In this document: one piece after another, positions 47,201 through 61,400 of the stretch
Layout: the number at the start of each line of letters is the position of its first letter
How positions within the stretch are numbered: position 1 is the first letter of the stretch
DNA from: Gavia stellata
Taxonomy: Eukaryota; Chordata; Aves; Gaviiformes; Gaviidae
Assembly (NCBI RefSeq): GCF_030936135.1
Contig: NC_082613.1
Location: 2,852,001 to 2,916,000 of the forward strand
Length of the DNA: 64,000 nt
Direction: 5' to 3'
The notes under the pieces: model-generated
What the model was told of the DNA's origin: nothing
What the model saw: the letters and a program-made list of their open reading frames with translations, nothing else
Databases searched by the model: none
Translations under genes and position numbers: made by a program

Positions 47201-49847
47201 CATGTAGGCTTAACACAGCATGAAAGTCAAAGGCAGAGGACGGGATGGGGCTGCGGATAAGCAGATACAGGAGCAGGAACACATTTCTAACCCTGCATCC
47301 AGCTACTCAAACCTCGTTTGAGGTAGGCTCCTTCAACAGCCACGCACAGTAACACAATCCCCTCTAGAGGAAGGGAGGAGAAGTGAGGCTCTTCACCAGC
47401 AGCGTCCCTCTGACCACAAGCTCTGAAAGCAGCATCTGGCATGTGAGCTGGTACCTTGCCCCAGTCCTTCATCATCACCAGTGCAAGAGAGGGTTTGCAC
47501 TGGGACTGATCCGGAGGAGTTTCAGCCCAAGGAACGCACCCTGCAGAGCCTAGCTTGGGTTAAGATTACACAAGCAAATAGACAACAGCCCAAGGAAGAT
47601 TTACTGGTCCTGAGCTGGTGCCATGCAGCAACGACTCACAGCACGAGTGTTTCCCACTGGCACTGATATTCAGACATAATTCATCTGAACACATCAGCTT
47701 GGGTTTTCTTGTCACACCTGCTGTTCCACAGGCAGCGTCGACCAAGCACGGCGGAGTCGTTTCACCTCCGACGCCTCGTGGGTTCTGGAAGGAGATGGCT
47801 CACGAACGGAGGAAGGCCGGTGAGCCTCTGGACTGCACCATCGGCAGAGCCCAGGGTGTGCGTGGCCTTTTACAGATGAAACAAAGCCCTTCATGACCAC
47901 CATCACAGAGAGGACAGGCATTTAGCAGACATGGAGACAGGTAAGTCTATTCTGCAGAGGTTTAATTTGACTAGTTTGGATATCCCTAGCAGCCTAGGCT
48001 ACACAAGAAGTATTTATCCCACTTCTTTGATACGCTTTGTACTCCATACCAAGTTCTATGACCAGCTTAGAGACACACCTTGGTGTAGGCAAAAAGTTTA
48101 AGAGACTCACGAGTGGTTTTAGATTCAGACTCTTTCTATTCTTGCCTGAACTGCAGTAACACTGGGGAGCCTAAGCTCTGTTAAGCCCTGTCTAGGTAGA
48201 CTAAGTTTGCGATTCAAGTCCAGTGTACTGCACTGAGGTACACCCCAAAAGGGACAGCTGATGGCTGGAGTCGATAGGAAATTTGTGAACATAGCGTTAA
48301 AATGGCAATTCACTCTTAAACTGTAACAAGCTTCTATGCGGTAACAACACACAGAAAGGTTTCTGTAAAGAAGAGAATTCCTAGTTTGACCTTGCTCACA
48401 ACAGCCTTTATATAGTCTGGCACATCAATTTACACGTATTAACCATCAATGTCAGCAGAGTAAGAAAAAAATGTATATACAAGTGGGTTTTGCCCTAGGT
48501 AGTCAAACACTGGTATATTTAAGGCAACTTGAGCAGTCCAGTGAAGAACTGCTGATATTAAGCAGTAGCACTTCAATCAGACATGGCGAAAATTTTTTCC
48601 ATTGACACACTCCAGCCTTTCTGTGTTTCCTGGCAGAAGCTGATTTATCTATTGTAAAATTCAGCAGCCTCAGCAAAGCTGAACAGCCTCTCAGAGGGAA
48701 CACGCTTTGGCAGAGCTTAAAGGGAAAGACAAAAACCAGTTTACAAACTGTGAAGCACTGATAGCACTGGATTTTCCTGCTTGAGCAGCGATCACGATCC
48801 CGCTGAGGTACAACACAACTGTATTCTTGGCAGTCCTTGTAACCAGCCCCAGAGAGACTCGGTCTCCCACTTCCACTCAGCGACCGCAAGTACAAGTAGG
48901 CTTCTCCTAGGAGGTCTTTTCAGTATTTATTTCATATCTTCCATTTTAAGCCAGTTTAAACATTGCCATTGTGGCAGCCTTGGTGAAATTCAGAGCTTGG
49001 CAGAGCATCGTTTGAGGACAGAAAAACACGGTGAAGCTTCATCCCACCTAAGCCAAACATCAGCGACTTGCTCAGCAGAGGAAGCTAACCTTTCTTGTCC
49101 CGCGTTACTGATGAGAGGCAGCTTCTTGCTGACAGAGCACAAACAGCTGGAGCCAAGACAGACAGGCAACGTGTCTTGGCCTCCTTGCAAATTAGCAACT
49201 TAACAGATGATAAATGATTGCACTGCACGTATGTCGAAGCTTTGAGTTTTACAGCTTCCCAACAGGACAACCCAGCTCCACATCACTTTCCTTACAGGGC
49301 TTTCAGTTTTCACCCAGTGGCCACATCCTGCAAACCTTTGTCAAAGCAGCGGAGAGGTGAACAGCCTTCACCCTGTCGCGATGCCTGTTTTGTCCTGGGG
49401 TACCCGTGCACCGGCCTAAGCCTGTGAAGTTTGGGGAAAGTAATGGTGGTCAGCCAGCTCCCGAGAGAGCCAAAAGTGTGTTGCAAAAGGCAGAGCGCCT
49501 GTTGATGAACCTACTGGAATAGGTAGAGTGAGTGAAAAGGGAAAGCAGGACACATCCCCGCTGCCTGCTCTCAGACACCTCAGAGGGCACAAACATTTGA
49601 TTCCTTAAAATCAGTGAGCTGTGAACCCCAAGAAACCCAGGTAGTTGCCTTCTGAGCCTGCATCTGCTATGAAAGCAAACATAAACAGCTATATAATGGT
49701 AGAACAGCTTAAACTGAACTTGCCCACGTTACTGGGATCAGAGCACAAAGATGACAGCTGTGAAGGGACACAGAAACATTTACCAGCGGAAGCGAGCTGG
49801 ACATTGTACCTGTAGTAGCGATCTCTTCTCCCCAGGTCAACGACTAG

Positions 49848-50068
49848 GATATTTTCTGGCCTACAGACTCCACTTTTTCCATCAGTTTTTGCTGATCGTG
49901 CTCAGCTTGGAATTCAGAATACACATTACTGCTTTCCATGGTATTTTGTACGTTTCTAGGCCATTGGACTCCATATGCTGTCAGAAAAGAGGGCCAAAAA
50001 CCTCCCTCCCGAACCAGCATATCCTCTTTACTTGAGGTAATCCCGACTGAAAACTGTGCATCCAACAC
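49848..50068 (-). other. Orphan minus-strand open frame, 74 codons
   Basis: The frame reads MLDAQFSVGITSSKEDMLVR and later ESSNVYSEFQAEHDQQKLME and KVESVGQKIS, then TAG. Its polar, heptad-like C-terminus resembles coding sequence, and an acceptor-like GTTTTCAG lies inside it near 50.05 kb. No family is recognised; it may be chance. Confidence 0.15.
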
Positions 50069-52333
50069 ACAGAGCAGCCCTTAACGCAGGACGTTATGGC
50101 AAGAACGGACACAGCATATCAGCGGAGTAACACCAGTGCTGTCACCCAACCCAAATGTCCACTTTTTTGTGTAAAAATCAATATATTCACTTCTACAAGG
50201 CAAGTAGGATTCGGTCCTGCTGACCAAGAACATAACAAGATATTTAAGCTCAGTGCAGTCATGAATCATCTGGAGTACTCACGTGGCTGCTTGGCTAATG
50301 AAGGAAACTGGGAATGTGAAGCATCACCACCAGCCGAAGGATTCGTCAGAGGAATCTTGCTTCGTGGGAAGAAAAACTGCTTTAAAAGTTACCTTTTCTC
50401 CTGTGATAAGTGCCTTTGTAGACAAGCTAATAAAAATCTCAGAGTACACTTTAATTTCTATTTTATAGCTCTCTTTAAATAAAGGAGGCAACCAATGTTG
50501 TCTTAAAACTGTTCCTAATTCAGATTGATCTTAAATTAGCATTTAGAGTATGAAACTCCAATGAATTAGGAAGATGAAACACCTGGTTTTGGCTCTGTCA
50601 TCAACACTGGCAGCCTCTTTTCTCCCTCATTACTGGCAGTGAGGAATCTGCATGGCATCAGCACAGCAGGACATACATTCATGCTGTTAATGTCAGTTAC
50701 TCTCCTCCAACGGGACCATTTCATACTCACATTGTAACAATACTTTCCTGCTCTCTTCATTATGAAGCATCCCATTTTGAGTTTACTCTGGGATACTAAC
50801 CATACTAATCTGCTTCATTCAAAAGGCCACATAAGCTATACTAACGCCCATGGGTGATCTTTCCCAGGGTTTAAAATTAACTGAAGTCTCCTGAAAAAGG
50901 GCTAAACACCATTCTGCTCCGTATTTCTTTGCTTTATTATAATGCTCTTTAAAAGATGACACTGCAGTTCAAGTCCGGTACCACTCTACAGAACAATGAA
51001 TAGCGTTCACTGAAATCGTCATTCCTGTGAACTTCACATAAAACACATCAGGAAAATTAAAGATACAGTACTCCATACTGACCGAGTTTCTGCTGGCAGG
51101 AAAATGAAAGAGGGCTCTACAACTAGAGGTCACTAAGCCATTACAGTCAAACTCTAATAATGTTTCTTGATTTCTGTTTAAATCACTGATTGCTCAAGCC
51201 TTTCTTAACAGGGTTACTGAAATTTGCTATTGCCGAAGTAGGGTGAGAACTGAAATACATTGGTAGACTGCTATTCTCCAAGAGGACCACTGTATCTTTA
51301 AACGTTCCCTGGATTAAACAAAGGTTTTACCTACAGCTGTTAAATTATTGCACAGATCATTACACTGATAAATACATTATGAACCCATGGAATGTTACAC
51401 AGTCTGGCCTGGAAAATAAAAGCAGCAGCATTATCCTTGAGGTCTCAACTATGAGGGAGAGCTGGCCAAGCACTTCTTGAAATGCTATAATTATTATCAG
51501 GTTTCAAGACACAAATGAAACATCTTAAAATAATCCCTGACACCTAGGATTAGGTTTCCTGGTTCAGAAACATCCTCTAAGACTTTCACTCTTTTGCAAG
51601 TGGCACTTAGTTTTAATGTCTTGAAGTTTTTCTTATTTCAGACTACCTGTAGGAATCCAGCTGCTCTGTATTTTCCAAAGTTGAAGCCATACAAAGGAAT
51701 AAACCAGCTCGAAACACTAGGAAATTTAAACCAAACACTGCAATGTCCAATGGTTGCAGTAGTCATTTCACCTTCTGTGCTCTCTCCTGGCAATTTGCTT
51801 GTATGACTTAAAATTGTTAATACACGGCATGGGATTGAAAGGAAAGTGGAGCCCTCTTCATCCACCAGACAGGTGAAGCACACAGTGACACTAAAGCCTT
51901 GCCAAACCACGTGCTCACTCAGATTCCCGGCCGCATCTTCACTTAGATAGGTGGCCTCAGCTCCAGCAGGCTGCACTCAACGCCTCTGTTTACAGTGTTC
52001 ACCATCAGGCCAAAAAAAGAGGATTAGGGGAGAGGAGAGGGGATTAAAAAAAACATCTAATTCATAAACACTCGCTTCACACATGCGACTTGTTTGGATG
52101 CATTTCTCCAAATTGCAGAAACTTCCCAGCCACCTACTCTAAAAAGTAAAATCCAATAAAACAGAGGCTTTGCAAAAGAAAATGCCCTCATTTCATCCTC
52201 TCCTCTGGAAGACATGGTAAAACGTTCAGATTCAGACAAGTCATAAAAAAAATACCAATTTGCCTCTCAAACTGAGACCAGTTGCTATACTAGTTTTGTG
52301 GCTGCAGTTACACTTTCTGCCATTCTATTGGTT

Positions 52334-55068
52334 TTTATTATCTTCCGGTAACACCTTTCCGGGAGTTTAGCATTTTGTCGCACCTCTACAGCGGTGCAAA
52401 AAGCGAGACGGCAACTGTTCTCTCACTGGCTCCTCAACTGGAAGAAAAATAGTTACCCAAAGCTTCTGCCTGAGTAGGGCTCTGGCTGTTTAGTTTAATT
52501 TAGAACATAAAGTTTCAAGAGATACAAAAATAAAACCAAAAGAACAAACAAATGGCTCATGCCAATCATAGCTGCAAGTGACACATAAATAAACCAGCTT
52601 TCTCCTAGGCAAGCCACACAGCTGAGGAGAATGTACGCATACGCATCACAATACCGTTGATTGAATGGACTGAAATAAAGCTTACCCTGCTACGAGCTAT
52701 TTCAGGACGTTTATGAAAGAGAAACTGTAATAAATTTGTACACAGGAAGCTGAATCAGCTTCACATCACTCCAGACAGACACCAGCAGTCAGACAGTGCA
52801 ACCCATCGGATGCATTTTGCCACCACCGCTACTGCAACACTTCACAAAGACTAACCGTTAGTCAAGGACTGGGCAGTGCCACTTCACATACATTACACAG
52901 CACCGCCTTTGAAGTACATGCATTACAGTTTCGTACTGGGCAGCAGACAAATGACAAGTAGGCAACAGAGGTGTATGCATAAAAATACAATGTTACGTTT
53001 GACATGCAATTAAGCTATGACAAAGGTATATTTGGAACTGGAGAAAAAGCAGAACAAAATCCTTGTTTTACAGTCAACTGTAAAACGTCTGCCAATGGTA
53101 CCACAAGCAGCATTGTAAACCAAGATCTCTCGTGCCTTCGGCACTTCCAAAGGGTCAGCATGTCAGCAAGAATGCCTCGGGCACCTTGCATGGCTCAGCC
53201 TAGAGTAGTGCTTGGGTTGTGAGCAGCACCGGGTCCTGCTGCGCGAGCTGCAGAGACCACGCCATCAGGAGAAGCGAGGGGGGAAAAAAAGAAATCCCAA
53301 CTCTTGCGGGACAGGGCTAGAGAAGACTAGAAAAATATTTTGTTCACCATCTGAAAGATCCTACTAATAGAAATACAGAATCAGGCTATAAATAGAGCTA
53401 CTTCTACTTAGACTTAAGTCTTTAAAATCTGCTACTTTTGAGGTGATTCATGATTTTCCTTCCTTTTTAACCTCTTGATATTACTATAAGCTCAAAAACC
53501 TCTGTGAAGGGAAAAAGAAATGAAGCATTATTTAAGGTAACTCTGACAACTTAGGCTGGTTGCTTACTTGCTTGAACAAATTAACTAATTTTAAAATGAA
53601 AAGGCTTTTGAGGTATGTATTAAGATTTACAGGGTCCACAGTAAAGAACTCCATGCTGGTAGTAAAGCAGACTACGCAATGACATCATGTTTTGAAGTTT
53701 TCAAGCAAGCTGATTGTTTTGGGGCTGAGTGTACATTTACAACCCACCCGCAAAAATAAAATGGGATACACAGGACACCTTTGTCGTTAAAATCTCAATT
53801 CTTCTGTAGAAGTTATGGTTTGTGTCATGCAAAGCAATTTGTTGGGTCAAAACTGAGACAGAACTGAATCTTCTATTCCATTTCTTAATGCTGACAAGGA
53901 GTTTAGACTAAAGTTTCCAAAATAATGTTTCTTTAACAAGGTCCAGGAAGAAAATGTAGAGAAATCCATGATAGAAACAGAGATACAGTTTGACATATTA
54001 AAGATTAATTTGGAAAACATCTGCTTAATTTAAATTTCACTATTAAATCCAGACATCCACTCATCTTGAAAGGGGCTTGCTGCCAGCCTCTCTCCTCAAT
54101 GTTCTCATATTTTCCACCCATTGTTTTCTTACTGGAATCTTTTTTTATAAATTTGTTTCACTGCCAAGTTGCCAAACAGATGTCCAAAAGGCCATAAGCA
54201 GCAGAAAGGTTTCATTTTTATCGGAATAGATAAAATAGATGCGTAGATGGAAGAAAGACAGAGATAAAACAGACTATATAAAATACTCAAACTATGGGAA
54301 GGGAGTAGGTAAGGAAGGAGAACACCACAGCTTTGCATTTTGTCTGCACTGTGCAAACTCAACACATTGAGCAAGAAGGGCAAGGAGAGCCATTCTGGAT
54401 ATCCTTTGATAGCTCAGGTCAAAACTATGCGTTTACACAGATAATTACCTAGCTCTAGATTCCTTATTCATTCTAAGGGGAGAAAATAAGTTTTAAAAGA
54501 CTAAAAAAAACCTCATAAAGTTTAAAAACAAAGCTCCAGTAGAAAGTATCTTAAAGACCATCTTGAATTGCCAGACTTAATATGGTCAGAGCAATCCATA
54601 AGGCATTTGAACTAGCTCTATTCAACTGCATTTTGCTTATTTAATGGCTATCTTTTCAAGACACACCTGTCCTTTGTTTGCATTAAACACCTCAGGTCAC
54701 CTCAAATTATATGAGGCCTGGATGAATACCTACACATGCAAGGTTGTGCCATGAAAGTGTGCTTGCACTGATTTTTTTCCTTTGAACATTCGTGTTAAGA
54801 AAGTCACTGTACCCAGCTTCAGTAGTGCAAGGAAAAGACAGTTAACACTATCCTTAAAAAAGGGAGAGACACCTTTATGTAATAAAAGATTCAGATGCTA
54901 CTTTTTTTTCCTAAACCAGGGTAGAAGAAAGGAGAACGAATGGGAAGCACAAAAGTAACAGATCAGTAAGGTCAACCAAGATACTCCAGTTGCGTGTAAA
55001 ACTTTCTCCCCTCAACCAGCCAGCATAGCCTCCCTTTCCTAGCTGTTCAAAACAGGGTTAACAGAGTT
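52334..55068 (-). other. ARFGAP1: ARFGAP1 3' UTR, probable extent
   Basis: Past the stop codon the sequence is AT-rich and free of coding signal. The first canonical AATAAA on the minus strand is at 52339-52334, about 2.7 kb downstream. The ATTAAA variant at 54644-54639 could serve a shorter transcript. The true end needs transcript data. Confidence 0.4.
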
Positions 55069-55423
55069 CTACCAGTTCTGGTTATCCCACCCATCATCAG
55101 CTGAAGATGCCTTTTTTGTTGCCTTAGGAGGTTTTTTGGTCTTGCTCTCCCCTCCTGTGTTTTCCCAGTTGGTCTCCCAATTTTCCCAACTGTCGCTGTT
55201 ACTGTTCTTGTTGTTGGAGACTGTTCCCGAGCCCCACACGTCCCAGCTATCGGAACTCTTCTTCTCTGTGGAATTGTCCACATAGGTCCAGCTCTCACTG
55301 CTTGGAGATTTATGAGCTTTTGGTGGATCTGAGTTGCCAAAGGTCTCCCAGAAGCTTTGATCTACAGCATTGTTCTGGTAGCCCTCCCCTCCACTGTTCT
55401 GGTAGCTGTCTCCCTCAGCTGGT
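55069..55423 (-). CDS. ARFGAP1: ARFGAP1 last coding exon
   Basis: The 355 coding bases end in TAG at 55071-55069. The exon encodes PAEGDSYQNSGGEGYQNNAV, DQSFWETFGNSDPPK, SSDSWDVWGSG, DSWENWETNW and the terminal SADDGWDNQNW. The acceptor is CATAAAAG after a pyrimidine tract. The tail is acidic and Trp-rich, and the basic KTKKPPKATKK stretch precedes the last nonapeptide. Confidence 0.96.
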
Positions 55424-58400
55424 CTTTTATGGGGGGAGGAAAAAAAAGGGAAGGTAGAAATAAATTAGTTATGACAAACATAACAATAAAAATAAATGTC
55501 CACAAACAAAGAAAACTATAATGCTACTGCTCTTTGCTTAAACAAAAACTGAGGATAAAGGCTAAATATATTGCTCCGAATGCCATAAGCTTATATTCCA
55601 ATTCACAGATTTTTGTTAACAGCCTTAAGTACTCATAGGCCCAGGGTGGGGGCGGATATGCATTTGGAAATAGTTTAAAACCAAGGTGCCATCCACTATT
55701 TTGTTCTCAGTTTAGCAACCACCATAAACAGTTAGACTGAATTCCTCCTGTGTTACATACATGAGGACTACTAGCAAAAGACAGAATAATTTCTTCATGT
55801 TTAAAAATTAACTGCTACTACTATACTTCAGAGGACATACAGGAGATAAAATCATGTGTTTAGAGAGACACAGAAAATAATAATAAAAAAATACCTTTCA
55901 GAATTATCATCTGGTTTGCCAGAAAAAAAAGTGGTGACGTCTCGCCATCCCTTACTTCCAACTCCCTGAACCTAGAGGGGAAAAAAAAAAAAAAAGACAC
56001 TCCATTCATTTGGACTGAACCAACACCTCTTCCAAGTCCAACAGCAAAAGCCACAACACATTCCCCTCCACTCGTTCAGATAAAGAGAACACATTTCATC
56101 AGAAAATTTCACTCACAACTTATTAATATTTTTGATGGGCAGTTACGTGGTTGACGTAAACAACATACATTGACAGCATCGTACTGCTGGAAGACATGAA
56201 AAGTAGGTCAAGTCCAGCTTTTTTACCCATCACTGTCAATAACAGCTTTTAAATTCTCTCCTAGACTTCCTTGACAAAAATGCTGGAATTACTCCTTGCA
56301 TAAAATTAAACATAAAATTAAATGACAGCACTGTTGTTTTGATGTTACAATTCATGTAACTAGTATTTATATTTCTACTGTTCTACAAAACTACTTTCAC
56401 CCCGTTTCAGTAGTAGTATTTCACTGCCCACGTAAAACAGGCTGAAAGTTGAGTTCTAGAATAAACTGCTAGGAGAATCCTTTGGGGGTTATTATAATGG
56501 ACTAGTGTTGGATTAGAAACACGAATTCTGAAGTGACACCCATGGGAGTCACTATTCTAAGCCACAGATACAGAGAATGAATCCCAGAATTCCAACTTAA
56601 AGTTGCCAGGCTCTGAACAGAACCGGTAACAACACTTACTTAATTCAAATATTGCCAACATTTAAGGCACTAAGCTGGTACATGATAGAGCTTCCAGTGC
56701 CGACTTTCATAGTACTGCAAAGACAGACCCTCCTAGGTAACACCATACAAATTATCAAAATAGGTATTAGATTGTGCAGGACTTAGCAGTTGTAGAGAGC
56801 ACTTACCACATTACCAAGCAACGATAGCAAAAGAAGACAAAGAAAAAAGGTACAGAACATTAGTAAGTTTAACCGTACAAACGTAACGCAAGCTGTCTCC
56901 ATATTCTCTAGCAGGACGTTTTCTTTTTGTGTTTGGGACACTGGCTGTCTTATAACTCTACATCATGCCCTCGGTGAAACCATTACAAGGACTGCACCAT
57001 ACCTGTATAGCTTTTTAACACCCCAACAGAAGTACTGCATACTGAAAATTACACCTTCTGTATTCTGTTTCTGTATTCAACACAAGCAGAGACTAAAGCT
57101 GTGTTGTGGTTTTGTTTCACTACACTCTTCATAAGAATATGGAGACTGGCTTACTGTTGGGCCTCCTTAAAGGCAAGCAGGCCACTTCATACCTTGCTGG
57201 CCAACTGTGATACCCCCACGGTGACCTCCTCAAATATTTTCCCTTCTTTCACCTACATGAATGAAAGTATTGGTAATTAGTCATAAACCAAAGTCTTACT
57301 GAAACCTTAAGACAAGCTTACTTGTGCTTAACAGCTAAAAACAAAAAGTGTAAAAAAAAAAACCAAACCACCCAAACTGAAAGTGAATCAAAATATACTG
57401 AAGTCAAAGCTAACAAAGTTAAGAAAATGACATATGAAGTCCATTGATCTCTAATGGAGTGAACCTCAGTCCTTTGAAGTTTGTGGGAATTTTTTACTGA
57501 TATATATACAGTTTGAGGAAGGTATCATTACACTAATGCTGAGCATAAAAACACCAGTACAAAAAAATCTGCAAACATGACATTTTATAGATACATTTTA
57601 CTATATAAAAAGATTTGGTTTGGAGAGATTAAAAACCTACCCAATCCATTTTATTCTCTATCTTTTATACATGCTTATTTAAATATTAAAAGGGCTTTAA
57701 ACTTTGGTCAACCAGCATACAACTGATGTCTTTCACCAATTACTAAATGGCAGCTGTTCCAAAGCAAGTGACTTTTATATAACCTTATATGTGCTAGGCA
57801 GTGATCACTGAACGCTTAGTGCAGAGAGTTACACTTGTTTAGAACTAACAGCACAACATCCTAAGGGATATAGACTTTTTTTTTAATATAGAATGCAACA
57901 TTCTTCATTAAATTGTCCTACAAAATAAAAAATCAGCTCAAGGAAATGCACCCTAAAAATAACGCATCTAAGCACTCTGAAATAAGTTGTGGATAATTCT
58001 AGGGAATAGAAAACCAATTAGAGTCTTCTCCTGTGATTTGAAATGCTATGTAAAGAATGTTGAATTAATAAAGGTAATGCAAGAGAAGTTATTTTGTAAT
58101 GCAATTAAACCATTCTTTTCAAATTGAAAATTAATCCATATCCCTAAGTGGTGGCACTGCTTCTCTTATAAGAGCAAAATTAGTCTGCTTCATCAAAACC
58201 AATGTATTTTGGGAAAAGGTACGTAGGTAAGTAGAGCACCACATTCTCAGAAAAGACTTCAAAATTTTGGAGCCAATCCAAAATTCTAGAAGCGCAGAAC
58301 AAATGCATGCCAAATGGGAAAGATGTAAAAGTACATTTGTTTTTAAACATATGAAACAGGAAGGCAACATTTGACACTAGGGAGAATCTTTGACTAAAAT

Positions 58401-61400
58401 TTGTAGAATCAGTGATCACTAGTCACTTATGAGGACTGCCTTGCTTTTTTTTTTTATATGCCCACTAGTTACTATCTGTATTTACTCAGGTCAGCATGTG
58501 TGCTTTTTTCCAGCTGCTGTTGGAAATGCCATTAGCCACATGTTTTTAGTCACTAAAGTGTAAAGAGAAGATGAAAATCTGCTTCAAACTAGTTTCCTAG
58601 AAACAACACAGCAACTAGAACAACTAATCAAAATGTTACTTCAGACCACACTCTGCATATGAATGCATGCAAAACTTGGTTTTAACTATCAGAATATTCT
58701 GAACCAATACCAAATAAAGATTGCAAGGACATGTTAATTCTGTTAATAAATTGTCCCCATTCATCTTATGCATATACTTTGCCCCAAATTCTACTGCCCC
58801 TGCTGAGGCAGCAGATGATCTACAGTGGCTCAAAGATGCTTAGCTGAATTAAAACAATGCTGGCAGGCAGATGGCTAAAATACTATGAACTTAACACTCA
58901 AAGACACTACTAATAATTTTTTTTTTTAATAACTGATTTTTATATCCATTTAGGGTGCATTTTCGTCTTGTCCCATCTTCCATTATTGAAAGCATGAAAT
59001 CTATACAATACTATCTAACGAAGAAGAATGTAACAGACTCTTGTGGACATGGGAAAGATTGGTGGAGGGAAATTACCCTCATTTACCCTCCTTTACTAAC
59101 ATACTAGCTTCGAATTATTTGATGTTTCCCCTTTGCTGCTGTGCTAGTATACGAAAAAACCGAAGGACACACTGACAAACCAGGCAGTTGTGGCAGGAGG
59201 AAACAATCACTCCCTAAGTCAGCATAACCATGTTCTGCAAGTAATTTACTAGTTCCAAAGTTACCTTTTCCTGTGCAGGTTTGAGAACATTTTCATTTAA
59301 TGTCTGACCTAACTCTGATGCCTATTTAAAAGCAAAACAAAAACAAAGTCAGTTATATTTTCCTTTTAAAAAAACCCCAAAAAACCAAAAACCACAGCCA
59401 GTATCTTCTGCAGGCTAATTTCTCAGCAATATCTCCAAAAACACGTGAAGCCTTAAGCTTTGATTCATACAAGCAGAATGAGCTGAAAAGCACACACAGA
59501 ACAGTGCTGCAGAAAACATTAAAAGAAAATAAATTAAAAACAGATGCACATGGCAATACGTTGTTGGAGATGCCCAGAGCCCAAGCAAAGTCTGACCTTG
59601 TGCTAGAAGCAGAAGCAATGGTTCAATCAGCAACAGCCTAGAAGATGGGCCCCTTGCTAATGCCTGCAGCTGAGTATTTGGAAGAACTGACCTCATCTAC
59701 CCTTATTTTTCCTTTCTAATGGAATCACTTGTAGAATTAGATCTTTTTGGTCAATTTTTCACCAATTCTTCTGTCTTGTAATGCTGCTATTGTCGTCTAT
59801 TAATAACAGCCCAGTTGTTTCCAAGCAATACACAAGAGCCAAAGCTGTGACAGAAGATTTCTGTAATCTTTTTTAAAGCTCCAGGTTTCCAGGGAGAGAA
59901 AACAATAAACTTCAGAAATCTACTGCAATCGAGAACAAGATGCATAAGGATATTATACTTCAGAGGCAGCTTACAAAAAAGTAAGCCCAAAGTATAAGTC
60001 ACAAAATTACTTTCATAAGACAATATTGACAAGGACAGCAGGGTTTGCAAATGTTTCATTTGAAATCATTCCTTTCCCTACTACTACCTTAATAAGCCTT
60101 TGATTGATTTAAACTTTTCTTCAGAATTGCCGTATTATACTGATTACCTTCTGAATTAGCCCAATTCATCCAAAAGGGCCAATATGCTTGCCAGACAAAC
60201 ATTATTCCTAAACATTAGCAGAGATTAATGAAGTTTCATTTCCTAAGGGTTTATATCTTATCGCTAACATTGGTTAGGGTGTGAGCCTTCATTCATGTTC
60301 TTTGTGGCAATGGAGCACCTTGCACATCTTTCCTCCATAGATTCCCAGGTGTCTAAAAAGCTCTTCCCCTAGCCACACCACTACTAGGATCTCCCCTCTA
60401 CCCAACCACCATTATCTCCAATCCTTCTACTCCTTACCAGTTCAAAAGTTATTTGAGAAGACAAAGGCAAAAGGTAACCCCATTTCCACCCAGTAAGAAA
60501 CGTGAATGCAAATCACATAAGGCTTGTTTCCATTGGAAATGAGGCTAGAAAGTGTTTAAGAAAGACAAGAAAGGGGATTTTTCATCTTTGAAAAATCCTT
60601 CAGAGTCTATTAAGGCTGGCAAACTGTTTATGTTATATAATAGAGTGTAATGCACTATGACTAACAGTTCAGGTATGCTAAGTGGAGTTACTGCTAGAAT
60701 TAGGAAGATTCTTCTATTATCGCATTTACTCAACCACATAATTTTGTCAATATGGAAAGGAAAGATTCGGGTACAATTGTGTTTCCATCTGAATCACTTC
60801 TTCATCTTTACTATTGCTGCATTTAGGATAGCATCGTAACCACCATTACAAACACTATATAAGGGGGCATTTGTTAAAGAGTCTGCATTCAAACAACACC
60901 CCAGGGCAGTTCTTGGTATACTGCATTCCTGGATCAGACATGCAAATGGAAATCCTGAAATCATCTGTGTTTATGAAGAGCATGGACAAAAGTACAGTAT
61001 ATTTTCTGAGAGTGCAGAGCTTGGATATCTCTATCCAATTTAACCTATTTTAAGTAGGTTGGACAAAATATTACTGTATGAAACACACAACACTATTCTA
61101 AACAGATTTGACTTAAGGCAAAAAAAGAAAAGACAGCTCAAGAGCAAATGCACATATTCAGTACGAACAGTGACAAGGAGTCCATGCACAAGAATATATG
61201 TGAGGGTGTTACCGGCTCTGGCTGCTGCTTGTAGCCCCAAAACTTTACCCAGACAGCAAAAGAGAAAGAGCAAGGAAGGTAGAAGCAGCTTTTAGCAAAA
61301 AATTGGCAGCATTTTTTCAGGCAAGTTAAGTAGCATGAACCTTTTCCAACTTTAGCATCTACTGACAAGACAAACAGTGAATATGTTTGGTCACTGGATA

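Larger units (their letters stand above)
41076..52333. other. Intergenic interval between the DEPTOR-like gene and ARFGAP1
   Basis: No recognised gene is present in these 11 kb. The stretch at 41.3-43.3 kb is GC-rich and holds overlapping long frames on both strands. Homopolymers lie at 43319-43347 and 44176-44206. A few minus-strand frames (42031-42242, 48691-48876, 49848-50068) look exon-like but cannot be joined or assigned; the first and last are listed separately. Confidence 0.6.
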
